From contig MNCI01027163.1 of NCBI GenBank assembly GCA_015680685.1, positions 80,221-121,180 on the forward strand: a DNA stretch of 40,960 nucleotides. The letters are read 5' to 3'. Below the pieces are notes generated by a model. The model searched no databases, was not told the origin of the DNA, and saw only the letters and a program-made list of their open reading frames with translations. Each line of letters starts with the position of its first letter. Within the stretch, counting starts at the first letter, position 1. Of this stretch, positions 22,346 to 32,554 are shown piece by piece. Position numbers and translations under genes: made by a program. The DNA is from Gnetum montanum (Eukaryota > Streptophyta > Gnetopsida > Gnetales > Gnetaceae).

Positions 22346-23193
22346 ATGCCAATATGTTCGTCTGGGAATTTGGGATCTATGGTCCTATGGTTGTCGATGG
22401 GTGATGCCGTGAGCTGCGTTCCTATGGCTTGACCCTTTTTTGACGATTGGATTACATAGTGTAGGTCAAACTCCATGGTTATTGCTTTCCATTGGGCTAT
22501 CCTGCTGCTTTCATACAGGTTGTTAGTGATGGTCTGAAGTATGTTGCTTTTGCAAATGATGTTGATTGTGATATGGAACAGGTAGTGACTTCACTTTTTT
22601 AGTGTGAACACTAGGGAAAGACAATTCCTCTCCATTTCATTGTATTTCACCTCATGCGTTATTAGTGCATGAATCAGATAATACATTGGTATCTCAGACC
22701 CGTTGTTCTATTTCTAACATAGCAGTGTCACGATAGATGTGTCGGAGGTGGTAAGGTATATGAAGAAAGGCTTGTCCCTTTGTGATGGGTGCACCGTCGG
22801 GAGGTGCGAGAGCTCCTCCTTCAAGTCATCAAAGGCTTGTTGACAATAGGTTATCCACTCAAAGTCAACCCCCTTCTTTAGAATATGTTGCATGGGGTGT
22901 AACTTGTTGGTCAATTTTCTATAAACCTTCAAATAAACTATCCCCTACCTTGCAGCCCACGTAGCTCTTTGACGTTTGTAAGAGATGCTAGGTTGACGAT
23001 GGCCCTGAATTTGTTAGGGTCCACCCTTATTCGATCCTCCAATACCATGAATCCTAACATGTGTTTGATTTTCACACAGAAGACACACTTATTTGGATTA
23101 AGGCATAAGTCATGCATTTGGCAACACTTGAGGACTACTCTTAGATCATGTGGATGATCAGTTGCCTCTTTGGACTTGACCACTATATCTTAT
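22345..23193 (-). pseudogene. RT C-terminal part and first RNase H of element E
   Basis: It begins at the nested insertion with DIVVKSKEATDHPHDL, directly after the YVDD aspartates. The RT thumb follows (LNPNKCVFCV and LGFMVLEDRIRVDPNKFRAI), then the connection QQAFDDLKEELSHLPTV. RNase H shows HEVKYNEMERNCLSLVFTLK (about 22650) and QSSKKGQAIGTQL (about 22430), matching the usual YSPxEKxCLAL and KAVKGQALADFL. The frame has many stops. Together with 26346-27245 it formed one RT before insertion G. Confidence 0.88.
23189..23193. repeat. Target-site duplication of insertion G, left copy
   Basis: cttat, repeated at 26341-26345. Confidence 0.8.
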
Positions 23194-23345
23194 TATTGGC
23201 AACCGTTTGGAACGTGACCATCAACAAGTGTCCTCAAATAGGATTTAGCTGCCTGCTGGTCTCTGGCAACACCAAGGCCCAGATACCTCCAAATAAACTC
23301 AGTAGTTAATGTGAGTATGTTTATGTCCTCTTGCACCGTGCAGTT
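23194..23345 (-). pseudogene. Exon-like coding fragment in G, unknown gene
   Basis: An open - strand frame containing EFIWRYLGLGVARDQQAAKS and LRTLVDGHVPNGCQ, ending at a stop next to the left edge of G. It has the look of real host protein sequence with balanced composition, but no family is recognised. It could be a captured exon. Confidence 0.35.
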
Positions 23346-23819
23346 GTGAGAAATGTAACGATTATGTTGTGTGTAAACTACAAATGACTTACTTTAAAGA
23401 GATTCAGCCAACTTTGCCAAGTAATGTGAGTTGTTGAAAATTTCCTATTTTGTTCAACTGCCTAGTCTATGTGGTCCTTATAATACCTACTTGTAACAAA
23501 TAAAAGGAAGCTATTCTGGTCCCATTAAAATACCAAATATTTTCTAAACCCTCTCGACTACTGAATTGTTCAACGACGTGACTACAAACAGAGGCTCTCT
23601 TACAACAATCCCAATAGCAATTCCCACATGTTGCACAATAACAAAATTTACTACTAAAATGCTCTTAAGGCTTTTAAACACAAGCGCTTCTATGGCAAAA
23701 TTTTAATGGAAATTTCTATCGGGCAATAAGAACAGTAAGAGCAATCTAAAAATCCCAAAATTACTTGCCAAGGATGATACTATCTAAACCACTAGCTAAA
23801 CAATTTAAACAAAATAAAA
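23346..23819. other. Unassigned stretch in G
   Basis: AT-rich, no open frame of note, no repeat or RNA signature seen. Confidence 0.4.
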
Positions 23820-24049
23820 AATGAAATGCATAACTCACAGGACCATGACAAAGAGGCTGAAATATTTATTCTAGCAAGCCATCTTACAAGCAATCGTTCA
23901 CACTTTCTTCTTTACAAAATGCTCTTCTCCCAAGACTCAAAGTGTCTCCAAGTGAGAGCCCAAGTGCTAACTAGTAGCCTTACAAATTGTGATGTATGAG
24001 ACCCCAAGTGTGATGATGATTTCCCCCTTCCTCCTTGACCCTTGAAGCC

Positions 24050-24062
24050 TTTTTATAGGGTT
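24050..24062 (-). promoter_or_regulatory. TATA box in G
   Basis: On the - strand, GAACCCTATAAAAAGG, with the expected GC-flanked TATAAAA core. It lies about 160 bp downstream (on the - strand) of a block of 20-21-bp tandem repeats (24220-24390) and would drive transcription leftward. It may be the promoter of a captured gene or of an LTR. Confidence 0.5.
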
Positions 24063-24219
24063 CAAAGATAGGTAGGGAAGTTATATATTCAAAAATATCT
24101 CACCTAACTTCTCTCCCAAGTAACTTGGCCAACCAATTAGGAGTTTACTTTCCCAACAAGGTAGGTAAGTTACAATAATTTTGGGTGGTTGCAACCAAGA
24201 AAGAGATAAAAATTCTACG

Positions 24220-24390
24220 GTTGACAAGTGTCCCATGTAGTTGCCAAGTTTCTTCATGTAGTTGCCAAGTGTCTTCATTCAGTTGCCAAGTGTCTTAATG
24301 GAGATAAATAAGTTGTAGGTGACAAGTGTCCCATGCAAGTGACAAGTGGCCATTGTGGAGATAAAGAGGCTGTAGTTGACAAGTGGCCTT
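24220..24390. repeat. 21-bp tandem repeats in G
   Basis: Units close to GTTGCCAAGTGTCTTCAT start at about 24221, 24240, 24261 and 24282. More diverged GTGACAAGTG units lie at about 24318, 24338 and 24377. Confidence 0.7.
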
Positions 24391-24599
24391 GGTGGTAATC
24401 AAAATTAAAATTAGTTACAAATATCATAGTTGTAACTATCATAGGAAGTTACAACTTCCATATGTATAAAAGGAATAATAGGCAAATGTCTTCTTTACAA
24501 ATGATGCTACATAATTATCCTTTCAATGTAAACCTTTTTTTTAAAAAAAAGCAAATTTTTGCATGAAATATTCATCAATACTCAGAAACGTCTTCCTTA

Positions 24600-25050
24600 G
24601 GTTGTAGAAGCATTTGTTGTAATCTAAAGGTACTACGTATAGTAATGCACTCATTTGGTAGGAACCTAGGGGCTTCAACACAACCTCTTGCCCATGCCCG
24701 AAGACATAACCAAACACATTCTTTAGTAATGCTTGCCATGCATCTTGTCCATTAATTTGAAATGTAGGAAATCTACTTGATGAAGCTAAAGGTCGAGACT
24801 AAATTTGTGAGGGCTCTTTAAAGCGATTTCCACTTACCAGTCTTATCTCACTCTGTCTCATTGTCTTAACGTATTCTTCATAACTAGCAAGGCCAGATAA
24901 TGATGAATTCTGCAATCCTGAGTGGTCTTTGAAGGCATATCTATCCATGAAACGCCAATCCAGGGACCTGATAATTTCTCTGCACTTTTTGGACACATAG
25001 CTAGACAAAGGGCTCGCACCAGAACGGTTCCAAAAGACCATAAATCATTA
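24600..25050 (-). pseudogene. Exon-like coding fragments in G, unknown gene
   Basis: Two - strand frames look like real protein: 25041-24799, with REIIRSLDWRFMDRYAFKDH and SGLASYEEYVKTMRQSEIRL, and a second frame at about 24740-24600, with RAWARGCVEAPRFLPNECI and FRLQQMLLQPKEDV. The change of frame implies an intron or an indel between them. No family is recognised with confidence. They follow the ATG18 fragment without a visible boundary, so G may have joined exons of two genes. Confidence 0.4.
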
Positions 25051-25054
25051 ATTT

Positions 25055-25430
25055 GGCAATGAACTTCATCTGTTTTCACCTGTAGTGCTCAAGGTGCACC
25101 TAGCTGCGATGGAGCCCTGGGCACGCAAGCATGCTGGGTCATGTAAAATAGCATAGAGGCTGATAGGGTTCAGTAGCATATCGATCTAGTGTAGAAGCTT
25201 GAGATCCCCAAAATTGTAAATGTAAACCTTGCGCTCTAACACAACGATGACGTGATCATGCCTCAGTCTCACGGCGTAGACCTTCATGAGGAACGAGAGC
25301 TCAACAATGCAGCGGCAGTGGTGGTCATCACTACTCTTGAACTGCTGCTGGGGATATTTCACCGATGACCTTGCGGAAGGCCTGAGTGACGGTTTCAGTT
25401 TTTCTCATCTTCAAAGAGCATCTCGCTGCC
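25055..25430 (-). pseudogene. ATG18: Captured fragment of ATG18/PROPPIN
   Basis: On the - strand the frame reads VELSFLMKVYAVRLRHDHVI and then VVLERKVYIYNFGDLKLLH. It matches the ATG18 segment between beta-propeller blades (usual form GELSFRSEVRAVRLRRDRIVVVL, then IYVYNFADLKLLH). Upstream is KYPQQQFKSSDDHHCRC, matching PKYPPNKVMIWDDHQSRC. Downstream, after a frameshift, MLACPGLHRS and LEHYR, then KFIA match VLACPGLQKGQVRVEHY and TKFIAAH. The match stops sharply at KFIA (25055). ATG18 proteins bind PI3P at forming autophagosomes; the FRRG lipid-binding motif lies outside this piece. Stops and a frameshift make it non-functional. The stretch is richer in G+C and CpG than its surroundings. Confidence 0.85.
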
Positions 25431-25989
25431 GCTCCGCGCTATTCGAGTTAGTGCTCTATGTCAGGCCTGCCACCATCTCTGTTTCTGGTAACGGCTCCGC
25501 CGAAGTTGCAGGCATCAGAGTCGGCATCGGTTCTAACTGGATTCAGCTGTTAGAGGCCACGCGCTTTATTACCGTCTACCTTGTGCCCTTCATTTTTCCA
25601 CAGATGACTTGATTTTTTAATTGTAATTATTATGATGAAATATGATCCAGGAAGTAAGGAGATATTTATCTAAATTCATTTTTGAATGCCGATCATCTAC
25701 GATTGTAGACATCCCTGCCCAGCCAAAAAGCTCATAAGAATATAGCGTTAATTTCTGTACAGTATATCAAATGTTTATCAATGACCTCAAAATAAGTCTT
25801 TCCCTTATCCACCAATCCAAATCTTACACAGGTAGAGAAAGAAGCCCAAGAAAATTATTGTTGTCATCTACCCATTAGCAGAAATGGCCTCTTCAAGCTT
25901 CCCATTAGAGGTAGCTGCAGCAATCATGAAATTCCTCAAACCATAATCTTCTCCACCATTTTTTCAAACACATGGTATGCATCCAATTG

Positions 25990-26120
25990 CAGTTGTTCCA
26001 AATGTTTTTGTCGATTGATATCATTCACAAATGTTGTGATAAATCTTCCTCAATATGTCCTCAACATGTTGTATATCAATCTCATGAAATTTTCAGGGGC
26101 ATTTCATAGGCCAAAAAAAA
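25990..26120 (-). pseudogene. Foreign Ty3/gypsy RT fragment in G
   Basis: The - strand frame reads FFGL, stop, NAPENFMRLIYNMLRTY, stop, GRFITTFVND, matching the RT block [33 protein letters not shown], with VNDI in place of the catalytic YLDDI. It differs from the RT of E itself (MMPFGLKNAGATYERSMTYIF), so it comes from another element lineage and belongs to G. The adjoining frame to about 25870 (GGEDYGLRNFMIAAATSNGK) is not recognised. Confidence 0.7.
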
Positions 26121-26340
26121 TATAACTCTCAATTCCAGGGCATCATTTGTTTTTTAAAAAAACTGTATTTGCTAGTTAATTAATTAGAGAAAAACCTTTC
26201 AAACTACCAACCCAACACCTCTGAAAAGTCTTCATTGAATAAAATATTGGCAATGTTTAAATCAGGGTGAACGTTAGTTATATGATTAGCTTCACAACCT
26301 AACAAAGCCTGCTCCATGAAATGGCCAAAATGTGCCAACA

Positions 26341-26345
26341 CTTAT
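26341..26345. repeat. Target-site duplication of insertion G, right copy
   Basis: cttat, as at 23189-23193. Confidence 0.8.
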
Positions 26346-27245
26346 ACATAGTCATTTAGTATTTCTAGGATGTAATCGCTGAAGATGTAAGTCATGGATC
26401 GCTCGTAAGTTGCTCCAGCGTTCTTGAGCCCAAAAGGCATCATGGTGTAATAGAATGTTCCCCATGGGGTCATGATGCTCTAGGTTGATGTGAATTTGGT
26501 TGTAGCCTGAAAAAACATCCATGAATAATAACAAAGCATGACCAGCTATAGTGTCGATGAGTTGATCGATGCTAGGAAGTGGGAAGTCATCTTTGATCAT
26601 TTCTTTGTTTCGATCATGGAAGTCTATGCAGATTTGTATTCCTTCCATTTTCCTGGAAACCACGACAATGTTGGATACCCATTCCAAATAATCAATTGCG
26701 CGGATGACACTAGCTTGGTATAGCTTGATGATTTCATCCCTTATAGCTAACATGATTTTTGGTTTGACTTTGTGAGCCTTCTTCTTGACTACCTTCATGC
26801 ACTGGTCTAGGACGATGTTGTGTTGTATCAACCCCGGGTCTAAACCAGGCATGTCACTATAGGACCATGCAAAGACTTTGATGTTGTCTTACAGAATTTT
26901 GGCTACACTTTCATGCATTTTTATGTCTGGGAGAGAGCTAAGCTTTAACATTCTTACCTACCCCTTGGATGTGATCATAGGCATCTTGATGAGAGGGTCC
27001 TCAGTTACATCCCCAGCCTACAAATCTAGGGTTCAAACTAGATGCTCGGGAAAGTCTGGCGATGCACCTAAAGATGCTATGGTGCAAGTTTTGGTTGACC
27101 CCCAGTCGATTAGGTCCAGGATCAATTGTCTTGCAAGCTTTCCATGTGGACCTATAAAAACTGAGACAAAAGCTTGGTTGAGAGGCACCTGTTGGTAGCA
27201 ATCATGTGTAATGAAAATTTGCGAAGCAATGCCAAAATGCATGAT
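26346..27245 (-). pseudogene. RT N-terminal part of element E
   Basis: It begins with the pre-RT linker (FIGPHGKLARQLILDLIDWGS, about 27160) and FAWSYSDMPGLDPGLIQHNI (about 26870), the typical FAWSYEDMPGLDP entry of Tat RT. Then come YLEWVSNIVVVSRKMEG (usual YPEWLANVVPVKKKNG), DFPLPSIDQLIDTIAGH and FMDVFSGYNQI (about 26530), which holds the first catalytic Asp. After a frameshift, MMPFGLKNAGATYERSMTYI follows (about 26390-26450), ending at NDYV where insertion G begins. Few stops are present, so this is the best preserved part of pol. In the complete protein the YVDD motif would follow directly. Confidence 0.92.
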
Positions 27246-27264
27246 GTAGATATTGAAATTTTTT

Positions 27265-27650
27265 GCCAGTTTAAAGTCATCGTAGACCGTTATGTTGTGG
27301 AGATGCAGAGCTGCTAAAATAGGAAATGTAAAACTATTGATACGAAAATGCGATGCTGCTGAGGAAAGAAAATGTCAAACTGTCAATGTGAGAATGTGAG
27401 ATCGCTAGTTTAGTGTCATTGTGGACTGCAAACGTATATTAGATTGAAACATGCTATTTTTAGGATCTTTTTAGATCGCAAAATTCGCATCTACATTGGG
27501 GTTTATTAGTTTAATCTCTTTCTAGACTGTTAACGAGAATGGGATGCTACACTAAAAGATGATGCTAGTTTAAGGTCTTTTTGGACCGGTGAAAATGCAA
27601 TTATGCTACCGTTGCTAATTTAAGGTCTTTCCAGACCATGATAATTGAAA
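27265..27650. repeat. AGTTTAA-GTC-N6-GAC motif, cluster 2
   Basis: Five copies, each about 24 bp: about 27268 (ccagtttaaagtcatcgtag), 27404, 27507, 27567 (ctagtttaaggtctttttgg, then acc) and 27617. They have the same orientation and core as cluster 1 at 20187-20590. The units at 27567 and 27617 pair as GGTC-N6-GACC. The cluster lies between the start of RT and the antisense gene. Confidence 0.8.
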
Positions 27651-27809
27651 ATGTATATATATTCTTTTCATTATTTAGGAAATTGACATGTGTCAAGGTT
27701 TTAATGCCAACAGTGTTATGATGTCTTGGTGAGCATGCTACATTGTACAGCATGCTCTGCATTAAACGGAGAGAGAGAGCAGAAAATTTTCCTTTTTTCA
27801 CCATTACAG

Positions 27810-27818
27810 CCATAAATA
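27810..27818 (+). promoter_or_regulatory. Candidate TATA box of the antisense gene
   Basis: cataaatag on the + strand, about 70 bp before the proposed start codon at 27886. A weak match; transcription start not determined. Confidence 0.3.
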
Positions 27819-27885
27819 GGAATTAAACATTGGTAAGCTTTCCATTCGCACTGTAAGAGCATAGAGCCCATACGTAGAGCGCAAG

Positions 27886-30800
27886 GTGATTTTGAAGCGT
27901 AGAGCGATTATGCTAATAAATGAGCAAAAAAAATTTCTACACAGCAACAAGAAAACGTCCGCAAGCAAGGAAATGGCTCTGAAGAAGGAACACATGAATT
28001 TTGTGTTTGCAAAGGTTGAAGAGGTGAAGCAAACCCTAGGGCAAGAGACACAAGTATGCATCGCGGCTCTGAAGGACACACTGTTGACCCGGTAGGCTAC
28101 TGTGTTTCCTCTATTTTTTCGTGATTCTATTATTGTTTTTTCTTTGCTTCTATTGTTTTTTGCATCTTAGCCTTAGTTTTTCACATTTTCTATCGTTTCA
28201 CTTTTTTGGGCTTTGCATCACCTCTATTATGGTTTTGGCCGTGCGGATGCACAAACACTACGCCGTCGTTGCATGCAAGGTCGCTTAAATTGCCGTCGTT
28301 GTGGTTATCATAGCCGTGGGTCTTCACATAGTTTAAGTTACTTGCACTTTGAAGGGTATGGAATAGGACCTTTGAAAAGGTCGAGCCATGTGTGATGTGA
28401 GAATTTAACACGTGTTTGGTTAAGTGTATTGCTAATCACCCTATTAGGGTTAATTGCTTTGTTGCTACGCTAGGTTGTTTTTTCTATGCTACTACTTTCA
28501 TATCTTTGCTATGCTATGTGTGGAAAGGGTTATGCTACACTATATGTATGAACCACTAGGCATTGCTATGTTACGTGCGTATTTCTCTTAGACATGATGC
28601 TAACACTCACAAGTTGCATTTTGTAGGGTGGGGATAAGGCCAATCCTGATTGTTTTAGAGATCAAAGGGGTCCTGTGTCATGTAAGTAGACCTATGGCCA
28701 ATGCTCCTCCAACCAAGATATGTATGGGAGAGTGAGGGGTCTAGTTTAGGAAAGGGACATGGGACTTCCTATAGTTCCTCCTCGACCACTTTAGTGTGAT
28801 CGTTTGGTCCTCCCTAGAGGAGGAGGACACAGCTGACATAACAGAAGCCATATTGCCTGGGGCAAGTCGGGGAATTCTAAGATTTTTTACCGACGGGGCA
28901 ATCATGAGCAGGCAGGGGGAGGGATCTAGCCAAAGCTTAGTAGGCTTAAGGCATTTAGCCTAGATCTAGGACATGCCTGAATATAGCTACTACCACCATT
29001 TCAGCACCTTGTTCATTACATGTTACATGGCGACGTGCTTCCAGAATCCACAGGGGACTATCTATTATGCTGGAAGGTGAGTTTTGCAGCCTTACTCCAC
29101 TGTGTTGTGCAATGATGGCAATATTGGACGAATGCTAATAGTATGTGTTTGCTACTAGGTTATTCATCAGCAATGATGGATTTCAACACCAATCGGGTCT
29201 GCTGGCTGCAACACAGCTAGCCCTATAGGAGTTCTCTTTTCCTGGGAACCTGCGAGCAGGTGTGATCGATCAGTGTAAGGGGGAATACCACACCTACCCA
29301 GGCACATTTCATGCTCCCTATAATCAGTGCAAGGGGAAGGGTTGGCTGGATGAGGAGTGGGCAGAACTCTTCAAGCCGCTCATGGTTGAAGAAGTTCTAG
29401 TTGAACTTCTACCATTCCCATTACCGTATAGGATCGGTGGGCCGAACAGTAAGTGTTGCACGCTCAAGTGTTTTTGCAATCCTTGTATTTCCTACATTTT
29501 GATGCTAAGAATTTTTTGTGAAAAATGTTGCATGGGTGAAGAAGCCCCAGGAGGTGATGATGGTAATCGCCGAGATGCAGGGGACAAACATCTACTTTAA
29601 ATACGATGAAGTAGAAGCAAGCCAGCGCTAGCTAAACCATGGGGCCTCAAAATCCTTGGTCCAGAATATCCAAAGGACAAGGCATATGGATTTGTTCATG
29701 ACCCCAAATCCAAGCGTTCCTACCACCAAGATGCTTTCCCTGGTGAACTCCTTTTTTGAAAGGATGAGCCGCATCCACATGCACATATGGTACGTGTGGG
29801 TGGCCATTGAAATCAATGACCAGCTTTTTATAGACCTATTCAGTGTTCCTACTAATGGTATTCTCATAGGGTCGAAGGGAAAGAGTAAGTTGACCATTCA
29901 GAAGAATGATATCCAAGAGTGGTTGGGGCTTTTTAAGGAGTGAAAAGGGCTTCCCATGGATAAGCTTAAGGATGGCCTTGCCATGGAGATTTATCCCATC
30001 TTTTGTGCTCATGCATTCTCCCAACTTCTTACCCAAGGGAAGGTCTTGGAGCTTGAGCAAGCCTAGATAATACAAGAGGTTATGGAAGAGGGTCCCATTA
30101 CAACTAGGTCAGTTTCCTATGTAAAGGCTTGCAGGTTGAGATTTTGGGGCTCCATCAGAAAATAGAGTCCCGCTTTAACATACACTATGCTTTCTACATA
30201 GGCTGTCTAAAGCGCTTCATGGAGTTTCTGGTTGTTCAGGAGAATGGAGTCTAGGTCATACGAAATCGCAACCAGATTTTAAGAACATGGATTTGCCAAA
30301 TCCTCCAGACCACATGAGCCTAAGATTCCCCAAAAATAATCAGGCAGTCATTGTCTGTAATGACCAAGGATCGGGCAGCTCACAATGTCTATGGCTAGGA
30401 TAGCTTAGGTGAGATGACCCCTATTATAGCTAATAGTGTAATGTGGGGGGAACGTCTCATAGCCAAGACTGTGCCCAAGGAGTTGCAGTGGAAGAGGCCT
30501 CCTCCAGTTAGGGAAACCCTTCTCATGGAGGAAGATGAGGGATGAAGACTACAGCTTAAGCTGTAGAGGACACAACCCCCCATTGGTAAATTCTTTTTTT
30601 TAATGCTTACTTTGTTATTATTTACTACGCTATGCTGCGCTAGGCGGTGTAGCGTAGCCTAGCACCTGCTTTGAGCTAACTTGTTTTGGACTAACGCAAA
30701 CATTCTTCTTTGCTAGCAAAGGAAGAAGAAGAAGAAGAAGAAGGCGATGAAGATGCATCGGTCCCTAAGACAAGGGTGATGAATAAAGACAAGGAGGCCC

Positions 30801-32368
30801 TAGTCTCGAAGGAAATGGCCCCGGTCAAGAATAAAGGATCTCCTGTTGCTAAGGCAATGACTCTTGTCATTAGGGAGCCTCCTCCTACCAATGAAGAGGC
30901 ACCTACCTTGAATAAAAAATATGCTGGTCTCCTAAAAGGAAAGGCACCAGTGCATGAGGAAGGGGCTCGTGTAGACTTGGCAGGGCCTTCTACTAAGGCT
31001 ACCACCATCATCTTGCATCAATAAGAAGAAAGATCATAGTTGGACACTAGTGAGTTTGGCAATATGTCTACCTTATCATAGTCCAGTTTGGCCATTGCTA
31101 ATGTGCTTAGTCATGTAACAGGCACTACTGCTGATGCCTCAAGACCCCCTTTGATTCGTGCAGAGTCATGGACCAAGATCCTTGACAAGTTTGCATTCAT
31201 GTAGGGACTTGTCGACGACATGATCAAACATCTTCAATAGGTAGACCTTGATATGGATAAGTAGTAGTGTTAAGTGCTCTTATGTTGTTATGCTAAAAAA
31301 TTTTGGGTTTGTTGATTTTTCTATGCTAACGCGATTGCTATGCTCTTTGTGTCATGGAAGCCTCACAGCTAAAATGGGACCTAGCATGACCTATGAAAGT
31401 TGGAATTATGCCTACACTCTCACCTAAAGTGATTGAGGTGCCTCATCACATGTTTGATGAGGCTTACAAGTGCATCTTGCACTCGGCATGCTCCTTGTGG
31501 GAGTATAAGCGCACCAACGAGGACCTCTGGAAATGGGTCCAAAGGACTGAGCAAAGATTGGCCAACCTGGTCGCTAAGGTGGAGGATCTTAGGTCGAGGA
31601 ACAAGTTCCTCATATCCCATGATACTAATAATGAGGACTGGCACATAGCTATAGAAGACTACACCAGGTTTTGGACTGTTACACGTTAGAATATTGAAGC
31701 CACTCATGAGATAATCAAACAACAGATGTAGATGGACTTGCTATCCCAGAAGTGTTAAGACATGAAATGTTTCAGTGCCAAGGTTTTCGAATGGGGATAG
31801 TCCCAGAGAAACATAAACATATATATAAGCTAGAGAATGGCACCCATCGAAAACTGTACAAGGACATTGCTGTGAAGGCGTTTACATATGAAGCATTCAT
31901 AAATGCCATCAACGCTTCTAAGGCCTATGCCAAGTTCAAAGAGCAGGTAAAAGTTACGAAATCTCCTGACTTGAAAGTGGACCTTCCCACAAGAGAGACT
32001 GCAACCATCTCCTTTTCCCCGAGACCTCCAAGATGGACGACTACCGAAAGGGAGAGAGCTGCTACTGCAAATGCTAAACCTAGCAAAAGGCGTTGGATGG
32101 ACATCATGACAGAGGAGGTCTAGCGTTACCTCAGGCTCAGTTTAGACTAAATGCCCTTTGAGATCAATGCAATCCCTTGTGAGGTTAGTCTCTTTACTAT
32201 GTTGATGCTTATGCTCTATTGTAGTTTGCGATTGTTGCCCTAGCTGACTAATTCATTTCTATGATGTAGGCTCCAAATGAGGGTGCAAGGCCCATAGAGG
32301 GAGGGAATGAAGAACTGTCAAAGGAAAATGTAGGGGAGTATGATGCAAAAGTAGATGAAGTGGGGTGA
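27886..32368 (+). pseudogene. Seven-exon antisense gene inside element E, unknown product
   Basis: Not recognised. The proposed exons are 27886-28091, 28627-29076, 29159-29448, 29510-30585, 30717-31268, 31361-32183 and 32270-32368 (3,496 nt, about 1,165 codons). All six introns are GT-AG, 61 to 535 bp, and the frame is kept across each, with phases 2, 2, 1, 1, 1 and 0. Exon 2-3 gives TIYYAGR joined to LFISNDGFQHQSGLL, then EYHTYPGTFHAPYNQCKGKG. Exon 4 has HIWYVWVAIEINDQLFIDLF and LHQKIESRFNIHYAFY. Exon 5 starts with an acidic Glu/Asp run (AKEEEEEEEGDED) and a Lys/Pro-rich linker. Exon 6 has a coiled-coil-like LWKWVQRTEQRLANLVAKVE and a basic tail (SKRRWMD). Roughly 20 stops, mostly TAG/TAA/TGA at places expected of Gln, Trp or Arg codons, and two frameshifts (about 30105 and 31745) show decay. 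It runs opposite to the element's own genes. Confidence 0.7.
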
Positions 32369-32478
32369 GCGGCGAGGATGATGAAAACAGAGACAACCCA
32401 TGACCACATAGGATTTTTTTTTGAAATTTTGTAATTTTGTAAAAGTTTTGCAACCATTGTCAACAGGAAAAAATTTTG

Positions 32479-32484
32479 AATAAA
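32479..32484 (+). promoter_or_regulatory. Polyadenylation signal of the antisense gene
   Basis: AATAAA lies 110 bp after the stop of exon 7, preceded by a T-rich stretch (ttttgtaattttgtaaaag), a normal layout for a plant 3' end. Confidence 0.5.
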
Positions 32485-32554
32485 GGAAAGAATTTTAGAA
32501 AAGAAATTGATTCTATGTAAACTTACGTATCATATAAAGTTTTCATGCTTTCAT

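Larger units (their letters stand above)
23194..26340 (-). mobile_element. Composite insertion G with captured gene fragments
   Basis: A 3,147-bp segment that splits the RT of E between FMDVFSGYNQI...NDYV and DIVVKSK. It is flanked by a 5-bp direct repeat (cttat) and has short inverted ends (TATTGGCA and TGCCAACA), as expected of an LTR element whose TG has become TA. No pair of LTRs could be recognised by eye, so it may be a solo or rearranged LTR element or a gene-carrying non-autonomous element. Content from left to right: an exon-like piece (23194-23345), an unassigned stretch, a promoter-like region (23820-24480), unknown exon-like pieces (24600-25050), an ATG18 fragment (25055-25430), and a foreign Ty3/gypsy RT fragment (25990-26120). 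Confidence 0.7.

Noticed and set aside
24858-25079. Protein-kinase-like motif DLWSFGTVLV on the - strand
   Set aside because: It arises in a frame different from the ATG18 frame, which reads KFIA at the same bases. No other kinase motif (APE, HRD, DFG) is nearby.
25286-25612. A + strand open frame of 108 codons in the GC-rich part of G
   Set aside because: It is the complement of the ATG18 fragment; openness follows from base composition.
29077-29158. Idea that the + strand frames at 28.6-30.5 kb are independent small genes
   Set aside because: The exon borders with GT-AG and kept phase join them into one frame, so separate genes are less likely.
30110-30136. A 27-base GT-AG segment that could restore the frame in exon 4
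   Set aside because: Too short for a plant intron; a simple indel near 30105 explains the frame change.
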